DNA of 64,000 bases from Pedobacter puniceum. GTDB lineage: Bacteria > Bacteroidota > Bacteroidia > Sphingobacteriales > Sphingobacteriaceae. The position numbers and the translations under genes are program-made. Shown here piece after piece: positions 19,246-28,674 of this stretch. The stretch's first letter is position 1. Each line of letters opens with the position of its first letter. The DNA lies in NCBI RefSeq assembly GCF_009674685.1, contig NZ_WKJI01000002.1, positions 62,001-126,000 of the forward strand, read 5' to 3'. Under the pieces are notes generated by a model that saw only the letters and a program-made list of their open reading frames with translations, did not search any database and was not told where the DNA came from.

Positions 19246-21717
19246 TTGAATAAGCAGAAACATATTGATTGGACTTTTGAAGCAGTTAATTTTTTAGCAG
19301 GCCTATATCCGATAAAGAAAAAAAAAGATTTTAGAGTTATTTTAGATGAATCAACAAATCTATTAAAAAAGTATGCACATGCTAAAGCTGTATCATTTAT
19401 TAGAATTGAAGATGAAATAACTGCTCGTATTGAATATAGCACATCAGAAAATCTTATCAATAATTTAACCGATGTTAAGACGGTTGTAAAACTTATTAAA
19501 AAAAATAAAATTGTTTTAGACGTTGAGAATTTAGTACAAAAACAAACATCAGAAGTTGTCGTTTTCATACCGCTAAAAGAAACTGACTTCATAGGAGGAG
19601 TTCTTTTACTGGTTGATGAAAGGTTCAAGAGAGATAAAGCGTTTAAGATTTTTTTAAATTATGCACTTACCGGACTCAAAGAAACTGCTTTCATTATTCA
19701 AAAGTATCTATTAATTGAAGAGTTAAGCACACGTTTTAATACCATTCTCGAAACAATTCCACAGGGTATCGTTTTTGTAGATGATGTTGGCAAAAATGGT
19801 TGGGTGAATAGCATGGCATCAGAAATTTTGGGTATCTCAAAAGAAAAAAATAGCCCAATAGTAATCTCAGAAGCAATGCAAAAGCTAAAAAATACTGCCA
19901 TAAACAAAGATGAAATCAATAAAGAAGGTCTTCTATTGTTTAGCTCGCCCGGTCAAAAAAAAGACGATTGGAAGTGGATATTTGGTGATCCCATAACATC
20001 TGTACTTAGTGTATCTTGCGTACCTGCCATTTCAGAAAACATAAAGGGGCGAATGTGGGTATTTACTGATTTTACCTTCCAGTATTTAGCAAAACAGCAA
20101 TTACAAGACCTTTCTGAAGAATTAGCAGAAAAAAGAAGAATTGCCGATGAACAAAATAAAGCTAAATCAGATTTCCTTTCAAGTATGAGTCATGAAATAA
20201 GAACACCTATGAATGGTGTTATAGGAATGGCTAGTTTACTAGAAAACACCAATTTAAGTAGAGAGCAAACAGATTTTGTAGAGACTATTCGCATGAGTGG
20301 AGAAACTCTTATTTCAATCATTAATGACATTCTTGATTTTTCTAAAATTGAATCAGGTAAAGTCGAGCTAGAGCATAAGCCATTTTACATCAATAATGTT
20401 ATTGAAGAAACCTACGATTTACTCTCGGTAAATGCTAACGATAAAGGACTTGACCTCCTCTATTATATTGAACCCGACGTACCCTTAGAAATAATTGGCG
20501 ACATTACCAGACTCAGACAAATTATGATTAATCTGGTAAGTAACGGGATAAAGTTTACAGAAAAAGGCGAAATACAAATAAATGTAAGAAACTTAGGAGT
20601 AAACGAAAACGGATTATACACTTTAGAGTTTGCTGTTAAAGATACCGGAATAGGAATACCTGAGGACAAATATCATCGACTTTTTGAGAGTTTTTCACAA
20701 GTAGATTCTTCAACCACCAGAAAATATGGAGGTACAGGTCTCGGACTAGCCATTTGTCAACGCTTAACGGTTTTAATGGGTGGAACCATGCGGATAGAAA
20801 GTGAGGTCGATAAAGGATCTTCATTTATTTTCACTATTAAAGCAGAAGTAAACAGAGAAGTAAAACAATTTAATACCCATAACTTTATTGATTTAACTCC
20901 ATTAAAGAACAAACGTATTCTGATACTTGATGACAATAAAAACAATTTAAAAATACTTAAATCCGAATGTATAAATTGGGGGTTAAGTGCTAAAACTTTT
21001 GAAAATTATGAAGAAGCTTTGCAATCTCTAGCAACAGAAAAGTATGATTTGGTAATTATAGATATGAATATGCCCTGTAAAGATGGTATTGAAGTAACCA
21101 AAATTATTAAAAATTTGTACCCTAACCTACCAGTTATTCTTTTCAGTTCCTCAGGGCCTGATTATAACTATGCAATTCAACATAAATACCTGTTTTCGGC
21201 TTTATTAAATAAGCCAATCAAACACAATCAAATGCTGAAAGCAGTATCAGATACATTTATAAAAAAAGCTGAACCTATACTACCCATTTTAAAAAATATT
21301 GATTTTATAAAAACAGCTTTACCCATAAATATATTAATTGCAGAAGATACTCCTATCAATCAAAAATTATTAATAAAGACCCTAGAAAAACTTGGTTATA
21401 GAGCAGACCTTGCAGAGAAAGGCACTCAGGTCTTAAAAGCTTTAGACCAAAAAAAATACCATCTGATTTTTATGGATGTGATGATGCCTGAAATGGATGG
21501 TTACGAGGTTACAAGAAAAATATTAGAAAAGTATTCTGATGCTGAGAGACCTATAATTATAGCTGCAACCGCTAACGCTATGCATGATGATCAAGAAAAA
21601 GCCCTTCTTGCTGGTATGGATGACTATATCAGTAAACCATTTAACTTTCAAAATGTAAAAGATAAAATCGAGAAATGGGAAAAAGAATTATTGATAAAAG
21701 CGAAGTTGATAGTATAA
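19246..21717 (+). CDS. GAF-PAS hybrid sensor histidine kinase with two receiver domains
   Basis: 823 residues from a TTG start 5 nt after the hydrolase stop. No in-frame ATG exists nearby and the frame is closed by TGA at 19219, so TTG (or ATT at 19243) must be used. Domain order: GAF-like residues 1-150, PAS about 158-280 (FNTILETIPQGIVFVDD), a short coiled coil, HisKA with His316 (SMSHEIRTPMNG), HATPase (NLVSNGIKFTEKG; DTGIGIPE; YGGTGLGLAI), receiver 1 with Asp606 (IIDMNMP) and receiver 2 with Asp744 (FMDVMMP). It has no transmembrane helices or output domain, so phosphate must go to a separate partner. The tight coupling to the RsbQ-like gene argues for sensing through the hydrolase. Confidence 0.93.
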   Translation: MNKQKHIDWTFEAVNFLAGLYPIKKKKDFRVILDESTNLLKKYAHAKAVSFIRIEDEITARIEYSTSENLINNLTDVKTVVKLIKKNKIVLDVENLVQKQTSEVVVFIPLKETDFIGGVLLLVDERFKRDKAFKIFLNYALTGLKETAFIIQKYLLIEELSTRFNTILETIPQGIVFVDDVGKNGWVNSMASEILGISKEKNSPIVISEAMQKLKNTAINKDEINKEGLLLFSSPGQKKDDWKWIFGDPITSVLSVSCVPAISENIKGRMWVFTDFTFQYLAKQQLQDLSEELAEKRRIADEQNKAKSDFLSSMSHEIRTPMNGVIGMASLLENTNLSREQTDFVETIRMSGETLISIINDILDFSKIESGKVELEHKPFYINNVIEETYDLLSVNANDKGLDLLYYIEPDVPLEIIGDITRLRQIMINLVSNGIKFTEKGEIQINVRNLGVNENGLYTLEFAVKDTGIGIPEDKYHRLFESFSQVDSSTTRKYGGTGLGLAICQRLTVLMGGTMRIESEVDKGSSFIFTIKAEVNREVKQFNTHNFIDLTPLKNKRILILDDNKNNLKILKSECINWGLSAKTFENYEEALQSLATEKYDLVIIDMNMPCKDGIEVTKIIKNLYPNLPVILFSSSGPDYNYAIQHKYLFSALLNKPIKHNQMLKAVSDTFIKKAEPILPILKNIDFIKTALPINILIAEDTPINQKLLIKTLEKLGYRADLAEKGTQVLKALDQKKYHLIFMDVMMPEMDGYEVTRKILEKYSDAERPIIIAATANAMHDDQEKALLAGMDDYISKPFNFQNVKDKIEKWEKELLIKAKLIV

Positions 21718-21774
21718 GTATAAAAAGCAATATTTACCGCCTGTTCGCCTATATATAGAAATAATATCAAATAA

Positions 21775-22473
21775 AAAAAGTTAAACCTTATTCTCCCCTA
21801 TAAAATATTAATACTGTATACAAAAACTTCAGAGGGAGATCATCATCAAAGAACAATTTTTCAAGTCGGTTGGCAAAATGCAGCAGGTCAAATGAAATAT
21901 GCATTTGCCATTCCTGCTAAACTCGGCATTACAGATAGCCAAGATGCCTTACCTGTTTATATCCAACAGCATGCCTTGTTAAGGATGGCCGAGAGACTAA
22001 GTATGCAAAACGGTTTAATCCTTTTCACAATATCATTATTTTTTAACGGCAAACCCAATGCTATACATACCAAGTCTGGTCATCTTATAACGTTTGACTA
22101 TAACGAAAAAAAATTAGGTTATCTTGTTGTAGATCTGATTGATCATAAAATCATTATCAAAACCTTTCTTTTTCTTACCAATGATGGCACACCAGAAGGC
22201 GAAAAACTAGCTTCAATTACCAAATTAAAGAAACTCGATAAGAAATTTCTAGACCTAGACACCTTAAAAGGCATAAGCAAATTAGCCATTAAAGAGCATT
22301 CAGAACTATATAAACTTTTCTCAGAAGCAGGCTGTGCAGATTTATTTGAATTAACAGATTTGACTACTTTTTTAGATATGGATAGTGTCCAGAAAAATCC
22401 AGATATGTTATTAAAATATCTGCAGGACAATCATTTTTTTTTAAGCTTTAGTAAAACTGAAAATCAGAAATAA
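21775..22473 (+). pseudogene. Gene fragment lacking its 5' end, unknown family
   Basis: The first ATG is at 21892 (193 residues), but protein-like sequence continues upstream in frame for 39 codons (ending SEGDHHQRTIFQVGWQNAAG directly before the Met). It runs to a stop at 21772-21774 with no usable start codon except rare ones. I therefore read it as a 5'-truncated gene, or a gene starting at a non-standard codon. The visible protein is about 30% Lys, Leu and Asp, with no signal peptide or membrane helix. It has no recognised domain. It lies at the junction between the kinase operon and the defence island. Confidence 0.5.
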
Positions 22474-22540
22474 TTAAGGTTATACATACATTCCCTATAC
22501 AAGCTTTCTTTACAAACTTTCACAATATAAGCTTCTACTG

Positions 22541-23314
22541 TTACCCTTTTAACTTTTGTTGCTTAATAAATTCTGGATATAAAGACCTTAGAAACTCTTT
22601 TAAAATCATTTCTTTATATTCAACAACCTTTTCTACCAAAATTACTTTCGATTTTTTGTATTGTTTTATCTCATATTCTATAAATCTAAGAGGAAATATT
22701 TTCTTTGTCTCATCATCAACTTTATATCCATTATGTTCAAATTTATAAAGACTAAATCCTAGATCTATTTCTATTTTATTTTTTTGCTCATCAAAAAATA
22801 TACCTCTATGAGAACTAAGGTGGCGTGATTCGATAATTAATTCAAAAGTTTTGTAAAATGAATTTAGATGTTTCATAGATAGCTCTTTTTTATCAACATG
22901 TTTACACAAGGTAATCCAATTACAATCTCTATCGGAAATCTTCAAGTCATAAACCTTGTTGAGTAACAGTTTCATTATTTCTAATACTGTATGTATTTTA
23001 TGAAAAAGCACCTCCATATGATATTGTATATATTCTACCTCTGTAATACCGTTTTTTGTGTAATATTGCTTAAAAGGATAGCGTCGAATAAAGATTTTTA
23101 AATAAGATATTTGATTATTGACTTCAATAAGGTTTGAATGAACCTTAGAAACATATGATATATACTTTTCTTTAGGACTTAATAAGTGATGGTTATTTCT
23201 GCCCGATTGATATCCGTCTCGTTGATCAAATGTTTTAATTGCTTTAGATAAAGATGTTATTAAGTCAATTGAAAACGGGTTTGCTAAATAATAAAATTCT
23301 TCCTTTTTACCCAT
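22541..23314 (-). CDS. HEPN-like protein with R-x4-H motif, putative RNase
   Basis: 257 residues, largely alpha-helical. Residues 164-169 read RHLSSH inside IIESRHLSSHRGIFFD, the R-x4-H signature of HEPN ribonucleases. The long helices before it (VEYIQYHMEVLFHKIHTVLEIMKLL) fit a HEPN four-helix bundle. It starts 1 nt after the DUF2971 gene, so the two are translated as a pair. HEPN proteins often act as toxins or as abortive-infection effectors in defence islands. The family is inferred from the motif and helical content only. The gene is the last of the minus-strand array. Confidence 0.6.
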   Translation of the reverse strand: MGKKEEFYYLANPFSIDLITSLSKAIKTFDQRDGYQSGRNNHHLLSPKEKYISYVSKVHSNLIEVNNQISYLKIFIRRYPFKQYYTKNGITEVEYIQYHMEVLFHKIHTVLEIMKLLLNKVYDLKISDRDCNWITLCKHVDKKELSMKHLNSFYKTFELIIESRHLSSHRGIFFDEQKNKIEIDLGFSLYKFEHNGYKVDDETKKIFPLRFIEYEIKQYKKSKVILVEKVVEYKEMILKEFLRSLYPEFIKQQKLKG

Positions 23315-23315
23315 C

Positions 23316-24122
23316 TTATTGTTTAAGTCTAATTGCGCCCGTTAATTCACTTCTATTTACAATTCCATTCTTAGCGTATTTTGCTAATAGGCAGTTGACC
23401 AATATTTCATCGGATTCATCACAAAGTGGTCCCAATGTAACAGAGATATTTTGCAAAACGGTATCTTCTAAATCAACATCAATGAAGGTTGACGTATTTG
23501 GTATATTATTATGAAGGCAATAATAAGCTAATTCCAATTGTTTAGATTTCGAACCCATAACAAGTGGATGTGATAAGGGTAAAAGAGGATTTGTGTAAAG
23601 TATAAATCTAGATTCTTCCTGAAAAGACCATCTAGAGTGTTTATACATTCCTAAATCAACTAAGGAAATTTCTATTCCTTTTGGTTCTTCACTAAAGCAT
23701 GCATGATTAAATTTAGCGAATTCATCTTCATAAATCACCTTTTTAAAAAATGATTTGGGGTTTTCAAATATATTTGCGACCATATATTTACCATTCGTGT
23801 AGGCTTCTTCTGCACTAAGAGGTCCATAGTGGTGTTCCCATCCAAAACTTTCACCAATAAATTTTTTTACTTCTTTTTTTTGGAACATATCCTTTTTTAA
23901 AGAAATTCTTACTCCTTTCATATTTGGGGTATACATTCGCCATAACGGGATACTTTCTTCTATATTCCCGGTCCAACAGGAAACAAATACACAAGACGAA
24001 AAGTAAGATGGTATACCGTCCAATTCTGAAACATCATCAACTAGATCCAGTCTATTAAATCTGATTTTTTTATTTTTTAGAATTAGAGCTAATGTATTTA
24101 TAGAAGTATAATGGTATAGCAT
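23316..24122 (-). CDS. DUF2971-family protein
   Basis: 268 residues. The N-terminus MLYHYTSINTLALILKNKKI ... RFNRLDLVDDVSE is characteristic of DUF2971, followed by SCWTGNIEESIPLWRMYTPNMKGVRISLKK, the family's second conserved block (C-W-T ... W-x-M-Y). ESRFILYTNPLL near residue 190 is the third. The biochemical function of the family is not established, but members recur in defence islands and next to phage-resistance genes. It is paired with the HEPN-like gene (1-nt gap). A second DUF2971-like protein occurs 7 kb to the right on the other strand. Confidence 0.85.
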   Translation of the reverse strand: MLYHYTSINTLALILKNKKIRFNRLDLVDDVSELDGIPSYFSSCVFVSCWTGNIEESIPLWRMYTPNMKGVRISLKKDMFQKKEVKKFIGESFGWEHHYGPLSAEEAYTNGKYMVANIFENPKSFFKKVIYEDEFAKFNHACFSEEPKGIEISLVDLGMYKHSRWSFQEESRFILYTNPLLPLSHPLVMGSKSKQLELAYYCLHNNIPNTSTFIDVDLEDTVLQNISVTLGPLCDESDEILVNCLLAKYAKNGIVNRSELTGAIRLKQ

Positions 24123-24190
24123 AAATTATAGATATATATAGTAGATTTAAATGATTAGTGCAAGTACAAGCTATTCAAAAATATTATCTA

Positions 24191-24970
24191 TTATCGTCCA
24201 CAAGGATTAGTTAGGAACGTTTCGAACTTTTTAACTTCTGTCATTTTTTCGCCTGATTTAAGTGTTATCTGAATAAAAATATACTTATCATTAAAATACA
24301 AAAGATGATAGGACTTAAGATCTTTATTTTCTGTTTTAACAGCACAGTCTAAATATTTCATGTTTCCAAAATCTGATGACTTGAAAAATGACCTGTGAAA
24401 AAGTGGTATTATATAGATAAGTGAACCTAATAAACCAAAAGCTATAAGAGTTATTGGCAACTGTAAATAGTTTATGAGCTTATTTATATCGAACTTGAAT
24501 GAAGGCCAAATTAATTTTACAACAGCTTTAATTACCATTGGAATTAATGATAACATTACAACAATATACACCTCGATTCCGATAATATCTAGCAGGGTGA
24601 TAGTTTCTAAAGACAAATCTTTGAATGTATTCCAATAGGCCTTACTAAAGAAAATTATAAAAATGAACACAATTATTAGAGATACCCAAATTCTAAGCTT
24701 ACTTAAAATCCCTTTCGTGTCTTCTTTAGCTTCATCTTCTTGAAGAATAGCAAATCTCATCATATGAAAAATTACTAAGGGCCAAAAAAGTAAAAAACTT
24801 AATAGTAATCCATCAGATATAAGTTGTGAAACAGAAAAAAAACGGATATAAGGTGTACCTATATATCCCAATTCTAGTATTTGCCATACCCCCCCAGCCA
24901 TGGTCGGAGCTAAAAGAATAAAACTTTGATTTCTCTTAATCCACGGGTAATTCAGTATTTTCCTATACAT
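24191..24970 (-). CDS. Membrane protein of unknown function, third gene of the AAA+/S8 unit
   Basis: 259 residues with five hydrophobic segments (about 15-35, 48-70, 88-110, 122-148, 170-192) and a soluble C-terminal tail of about 60 residues (DCAVKTENKDLKSYHLLYFN). No family is recognised. The start lies 11 nt after the peptidase stop, so the three genes AAA+, S8 peptidase and membrane protein form one operon. In a defence setting a membrane protein beside a protease is a possible effector that is activated by cleavage. That is a hypothesis from gene order only. Confidence 0.8.
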   Translation of the reverse strand: MYRKILNYPWIKRNQSFILLAPTMAGGVWQILELGYIGTPYIRFFSVSQLISDGLLLSFLLFWPLVIFHMMRFAILQEDEAKEDTKGILSKLRIWVSLIIVFIFIIFFSKAYWNTFKDLSLETITLLDIIGIEVYIVVMLSLIPMVIKAVVKLIWPSFKFDINKLINYLQLPITLIAFGLLGSLIYIIPLFHRSFFKSSDFGNMKYLDCAVKTENKDLKSYHLLYFNDKYIFIQITLKSGEKMTEVKKFETFLTNPCGR

Positions 24971-24981
24971 AATATTGAAAT

Positions 24982-27492
24982 TTACTCTAGTTCAATAGGG
25001 ACATCAATATTAATCTGATTTAAAACAGGTGTATAAATATCAACATCAATAGCAGGGGTTTCGATAGATACAATTAGACTATACCTAACACTACTCTCAA
25101 AACGTTTCAACTTCGTTCTGTTTTTCCACCAACCACCTACTGGGTAAATAGCAATTACATTTCGTGAAGCCAAATCAACGGCAGCACCTTCCCAAATATC
25201 TTTATGTAAAGATCCCTTGTTTCTGGTTTCATCACCTAATAGCCAGTTTTTCTCTCCACCTTCCTTATCATAATCTTCTCCTTGCGTAGCTTTACTTATT
25301 CTTCCCATAAAAGCTTTTCGTGATTCGTTATTATCAATAATTTTAAAGCGTAGCCCATGAGATACATAATTAGCAGCAAGAGTATATCTCTTGTTACCTG
25401 GATTTGGCTCAATAAAATAAGAAAGTGTAATCTTTAGTTTAACAGGTGTATTAAATAATCCCTCTAAAGCTTCTTTGGGCCATGGAAGTTCAAACAAATG
25501 AAACTCATCAGTTTTTACTCTTCCTTCCCATTTAAGAGGTTTTATTATTTTTTCTGCAATTAATGTCAATGAGTTGTTTGCGCTGTAAATGGCACCTTCA
25601 AGTTGTGGTACACCGTATCCAACTGTTTGCAAAAGCTTATGTTTTTCCTCCTTATTTAGTAAGTTAATATGTTTTTTTTCGCTACCAAAGGAAGTTAACA
25701 TTTGTTCAGTCCAATCCGCAGAATGTATCATTAAGGCCCTGATGGTTTCTGGCCAAAGCTGAGGATATTGAACATAAAGAATAGCGGCAAATCTGCTTGC
25801 CAGTGCGGTTGCCCCACTGGTATCTCCAAAAGTTGTCAGCCAATCCATAGTTATTCCTTTAGCTGTACTCAGCAATTGTAAGGAATCTGGTGTCAAAACA
25901 CCTCCAAATTGTAAAGCCTGGTTGCCACCTTCCATTACCAAATCTGGTTTACGACACCACGATTTTTTCCAGCTTAAAGAGGTAGTGTTACATGGTGCCA
26001 TGCTTCCTCGTTTAGCCAGGAGCTCTGATTCTGGATGTAATTCAAAATCAATTCGATCTTTTAATGTATAGGCACCTATCGTTATCGCGTTGAAAGCCTG
26101 AGCAGGAGAGTTAATGCTGCAGTCGTCGTTAGCTAAGGGATAATTAATTCTTTCTTCATCTAACAAATTACCGGAAGATATTAAAAACAAGGTATTTTCA
26201 TTAAACCCTTCTTCATCAGCAAACGATAGTTGATCTATTGCGGCAGACCATAGTGTCGGTGTACCATGGTGATCGGCGTTTTCTTCGGTAATAGAAAGGC
26301 AAACTATCCTTTTATGAGTAGGGTTAATTAAAACCGCCCTTCCCAGTGCTTCTTTTGTGACATAGCCATAATTTTGTGGGTCATGCGGATGGTTGCTGCT
26401 GATTAATTTTATGCTTTCCAAGTGATGAAAGATTTGAATTTTATCATTATGCGCTAAAGCATCCGAAAGATCTCCATATAACACTAAACCCGCCATGGGT
26501 GTTCCGTGTCCCGAACGAGGAGCAGTGTCTGCTTTGCCTGCTTCAGGAATCACTGTGTCTAAATTTCTTTCCGGCACTAAATTTCGGATAGCTGGGTTAC
26601 CTAAATTTAGTCCGGTATCTAGAAGACATACAGAAATATCACTAAAATCTGTGAAGTCTTCCACTCTTAAACTCAAATCTTTTAAAAATTCGTCTTTATC
26701 TTGTTTAGACAGATAGGTAAAAAACTCAGCGGTTTCTCTAGGTTTTCTTAATTCTGCCAATCTATCGCTGTACAATAAAGTTTTACCTAAATCTTCGGCA
26801 GTAGCTTTCATTAAACCAACTTTGTGCTCAGGAAAGTTGAGCCATTGTTGCCCAATAAGAATTTTATTTTTAGAGAGTGCTGCAAATAATTCTTCCTCAT
26901 TTTGGTCTTGTGTAGCACTTCTGTCCAGCCAAACTTCCCACCATATATTCTCGTTAGCATTTGGAAAAGGAATTTCAGGTTCTTGCCAAAAACTTTCTAA
27001 AGTAGCTGCTCTGATATCATCAATATTGGAGATTAGTGAATTGTTTTCAGGAACAGGAATGCCTTTTCTTATACTTTGCCAAGTAGACTTTTCAGGAAAA
27101 TTTTTAAGCTTTTCTAAAAATTTAGAGATTGCCTTCTTGTCTAAATATATAGCGGTTTCATAATAAGTTATTGGTAAGCCTCCTTCATCAATACTCTCAA
27201 TATATTTAACATACGCAATCCTAAATGAACCCTTGTCATCAAACTTATCGATATCTAGCTGAAAGTTTATAGCAGATTTAAAAACCAGATAAACGAAATC
27301 TGTCTCGTCTCTGCCTTCATGAAAATCAGAAATTGCTTCCTCAAATCGGACTCTTATAAAATCTCCATGTTGTTGTTTATTAATGATACTTCTAGCTTTT
27401 ACCTTAGGACCGCCAGAATTAAGAGAAGTATAAGGATGGGTAGTTGCAAATCTATCTCTTAAAAAGAGATGCTCTTGTAATTGTTTGGCCAT
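24982..27492 (-). CDS. iteS: S8-family (subtilisin-like) peptidase, anti-phage IteS-like
   Basis: 836 residues with no signal peptide, so it is an intracellular subtilase. The triad is Asp292 (SVCLLDTGLNLG), His329 (SGHGTPMAG) and Ser559 (GDTSGATALAS), with the oxyanion Asn442 (LFLISSGN). The ~270-residue N-terminal region is unlike secreted subtilisins and may bind a partner. About 230 residues follow the catalytic domain. It begins 17 nt after an AAA+ ATPase gene. From memory, this ATPase-plus-S8 pair corresponds to proteins annotated as anti-phage IteA and IteS; I could not check this. The probable role is an ATPase-controlled protease that cleaves a cellular or phage protein during infection. 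Confidence 0.88.
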   Translation of the reverse strand: MAKQLQEHLFLRDRFATTHPYTSLNSGGPKVKARSIINKQQHGDFIRVRFEEAISDFHEGRDETDFVYLVFKSAINFQLDIDKFDDKGSFRIAYVKYIESIDEGGLPITYYETAIYLDKKAISKFLEKLKNFPEKSTWQSIRKGIPVPENNSLISNIDDIRAATLESFWQEPEIPFPNANENIWWEVWLDRSATQDQNEEELFAALSKNKILIGQQWLNFPEHKVGLMKATAEDLGKTLLYSDRLAELRKPRETAEFFTYLSKQDKDEFLKDLSLRVEDFTDFSDISVCLLDTGLNLGNPAIRNLVPERNLDTVIPEAGKADTAPRSGHGTPMAGLVLYGDLSDALAHNDKIQIFHHLESIKLISSNHPHDPQNYGYVTKEALGRAVLINPTHKRIVCLSITEENADHHGTPTLWSAAIDQLSFADEEGFNENTLFLISSGNLLDEERINYPLANDDCSINSPAQAFNAITIGAYTLKDRIDFELHPESELLAKRGSMAPCNTTSLSWKKSWCRKPDLVMEGGNQALQFGGVLTPDSLQLLSTAKGITMDWLTTFGDTSGATALASRFAAILYVQYPQLWPETIRALMIHSADWTEQMLTSFGSEKKHINLLNKEEKHKLLQTVGYGVPQLEGAIYSANNSLTLIAEKIIKPLKWEGRVKTDEFHLFELPWPKEALEGLFNTPVKLKITLSYFIEPNPGNKRYTLAANYVSHGLRFKIIDNNESRKAFMGRISKATQGEDYDKEGGEKNWLLGDETRNKGSLHKDIWEGAAVDLASRNVIAIYPVGGWWKNRTKLKRFESSVRYSLIVSIETPAIDVDIYTPVLNQINIDVPIELE

Positions 27493-27509
27493 AGGCTTAG
27501 ATGACTAAA

Positions 27510-28490
27510 TTAAAAAGGTGTTTTTCTGGCTTCAATATAGCCAAAAATTTTCTCTTTAGAAATCTTGTCTTCCCCATATACCAGCAAATCTTTAATCATA
27601 TCACTGCATATCCTATGTATATCTGCGAAGCTCAAACCTACCGCCCGTTTGGCGAGCTCTGTTAAGTCGGTTTGTTGTTTTAGATTAAAATTGCTTAACT
27701 CTAAATTTAACAGACTCAAAATGTCTTCCATTGTAGGTAAGGGATAGCTAATGATGTCATCAAACCTACGGAACAAAGCACTATCTAAACTTTCCGGCAT
27801 ATTGGTAGCCGCAATAATTAAACTACGAGAGTCGTCTTTCTCTATCTGTAGTAAAAAACTGTTCAATACGCGTTTAATCTCACCAACTTCGTTACCGGCA
27901 GAACGTGTAGTACCTATGCTGTCGAATTCGTCAAAAAGATATACCGCCCTAAAATTATGCATCGTATCAAATATCAGACGTAGTTTAGCAATAGAATCAC
28001 CCATATATCTGCTAATTAAACCATCTAAACGGATAACGAATAATGGTAAACCTAATTCTCCGGCAAGCACATGGGCACTCATTGTCTTTCCACAACCAGG
28101 AGCCCCTGTAAATAGCAATTTTTTACGAGCTTTCAATCCATGGCTTTCCAATAAATCTATTTTACCTTGCTCATCCAATACCCTCTGTAAAGCATTTTGA
28201 ACGATAGGCGATAATACCATATCTTTCAATTTGACATCAGGATGTATCAGCTCCAATAAATCATTCAGCTCTTTTTGGGCTACATTTACAGGTAATTGTT
28301 TTATTATAGTAGACTGCTTATGCTTACTAAGCTTCGCCTTATCTATCATTTTTTTTAAATCGTCTGCAAGTGTGGCATGTCCACGACGAGCCTCTGCGGC
28401 AGCAATTTGCATAGCTGTGGCATAAAAACGGTCTTCATCACCATCTCCAAAAGATTTAATTAAACTCTTTATCTGTTCTGCCGCTGCCAT
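27510..28490 (-). CDS. iteA: AAA+ ATPase paired with S8 peptidase, IteA-like
   Basis: 326 residues. An N-terminal helical region (1-80) is followed by a classical AAA module: Walker A GAPGCGKT (129-136), Walker B VYLFDEFD (183-190), sensor 1 AATN (227-230), and arginine finger candidates RRFD (241-244). The pore-loop-like segment SRYMGDSIAKL follows strand 2. It is of the FtsH/classical-AAA clade and not a Lon or Clp type. It precedes the subtilase gene by 17 nt on the same strand. The likely role is to recognise a trigger and present or unfold substrate for the peptidase. The symbol is recalled from anti-phage annotations and is not verified. Confidence 0.88.
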   Translation of the reverse strand: MAAAEQIKSLIKSFGDGDEDRFYATAMQIAAAEARRGHATLADDLKKMIDKAKLSKHKQSTIIKQLPVNVAQKELNDLLELIHPDVKLKDMVLSPIVQNALQRVLDEQGKIDLLESHGLKARKKLLFTGAPGCGKTMSAHVLAGELGLPLFVIRLDGLISRYMGDSIAKLRLIFDTMHNFRAVYLFDEFDSIGTTRSAGNEVGEIKRVLNSFLLQIEKDDSRSLIIAATNMPESLDSALFRRFDDIISYPLPTMEDILSLLNLELSNFNLKQQTDLTELAKRAVGLSFADIHRICSDMIKDLLVYGEDKISKEKIFGYIEARKTPF

Positions 28491-28674
28491 TAATGCTTTT
28501 TTATTTGCGCCCGCAAAATTACTCTTATTACGTTAAAAGAAGAACGTTTGTTTGGTAAATGTTCTGTCAATGTAAGTATAATTATAGAAACCTCAAAATA
28601 TGGAATGTAATTCAGTCCAAAGCTTATTTTTTTAAGCTAAACCGGCTGGAGCCATACAAAACTTATCGCTTATC

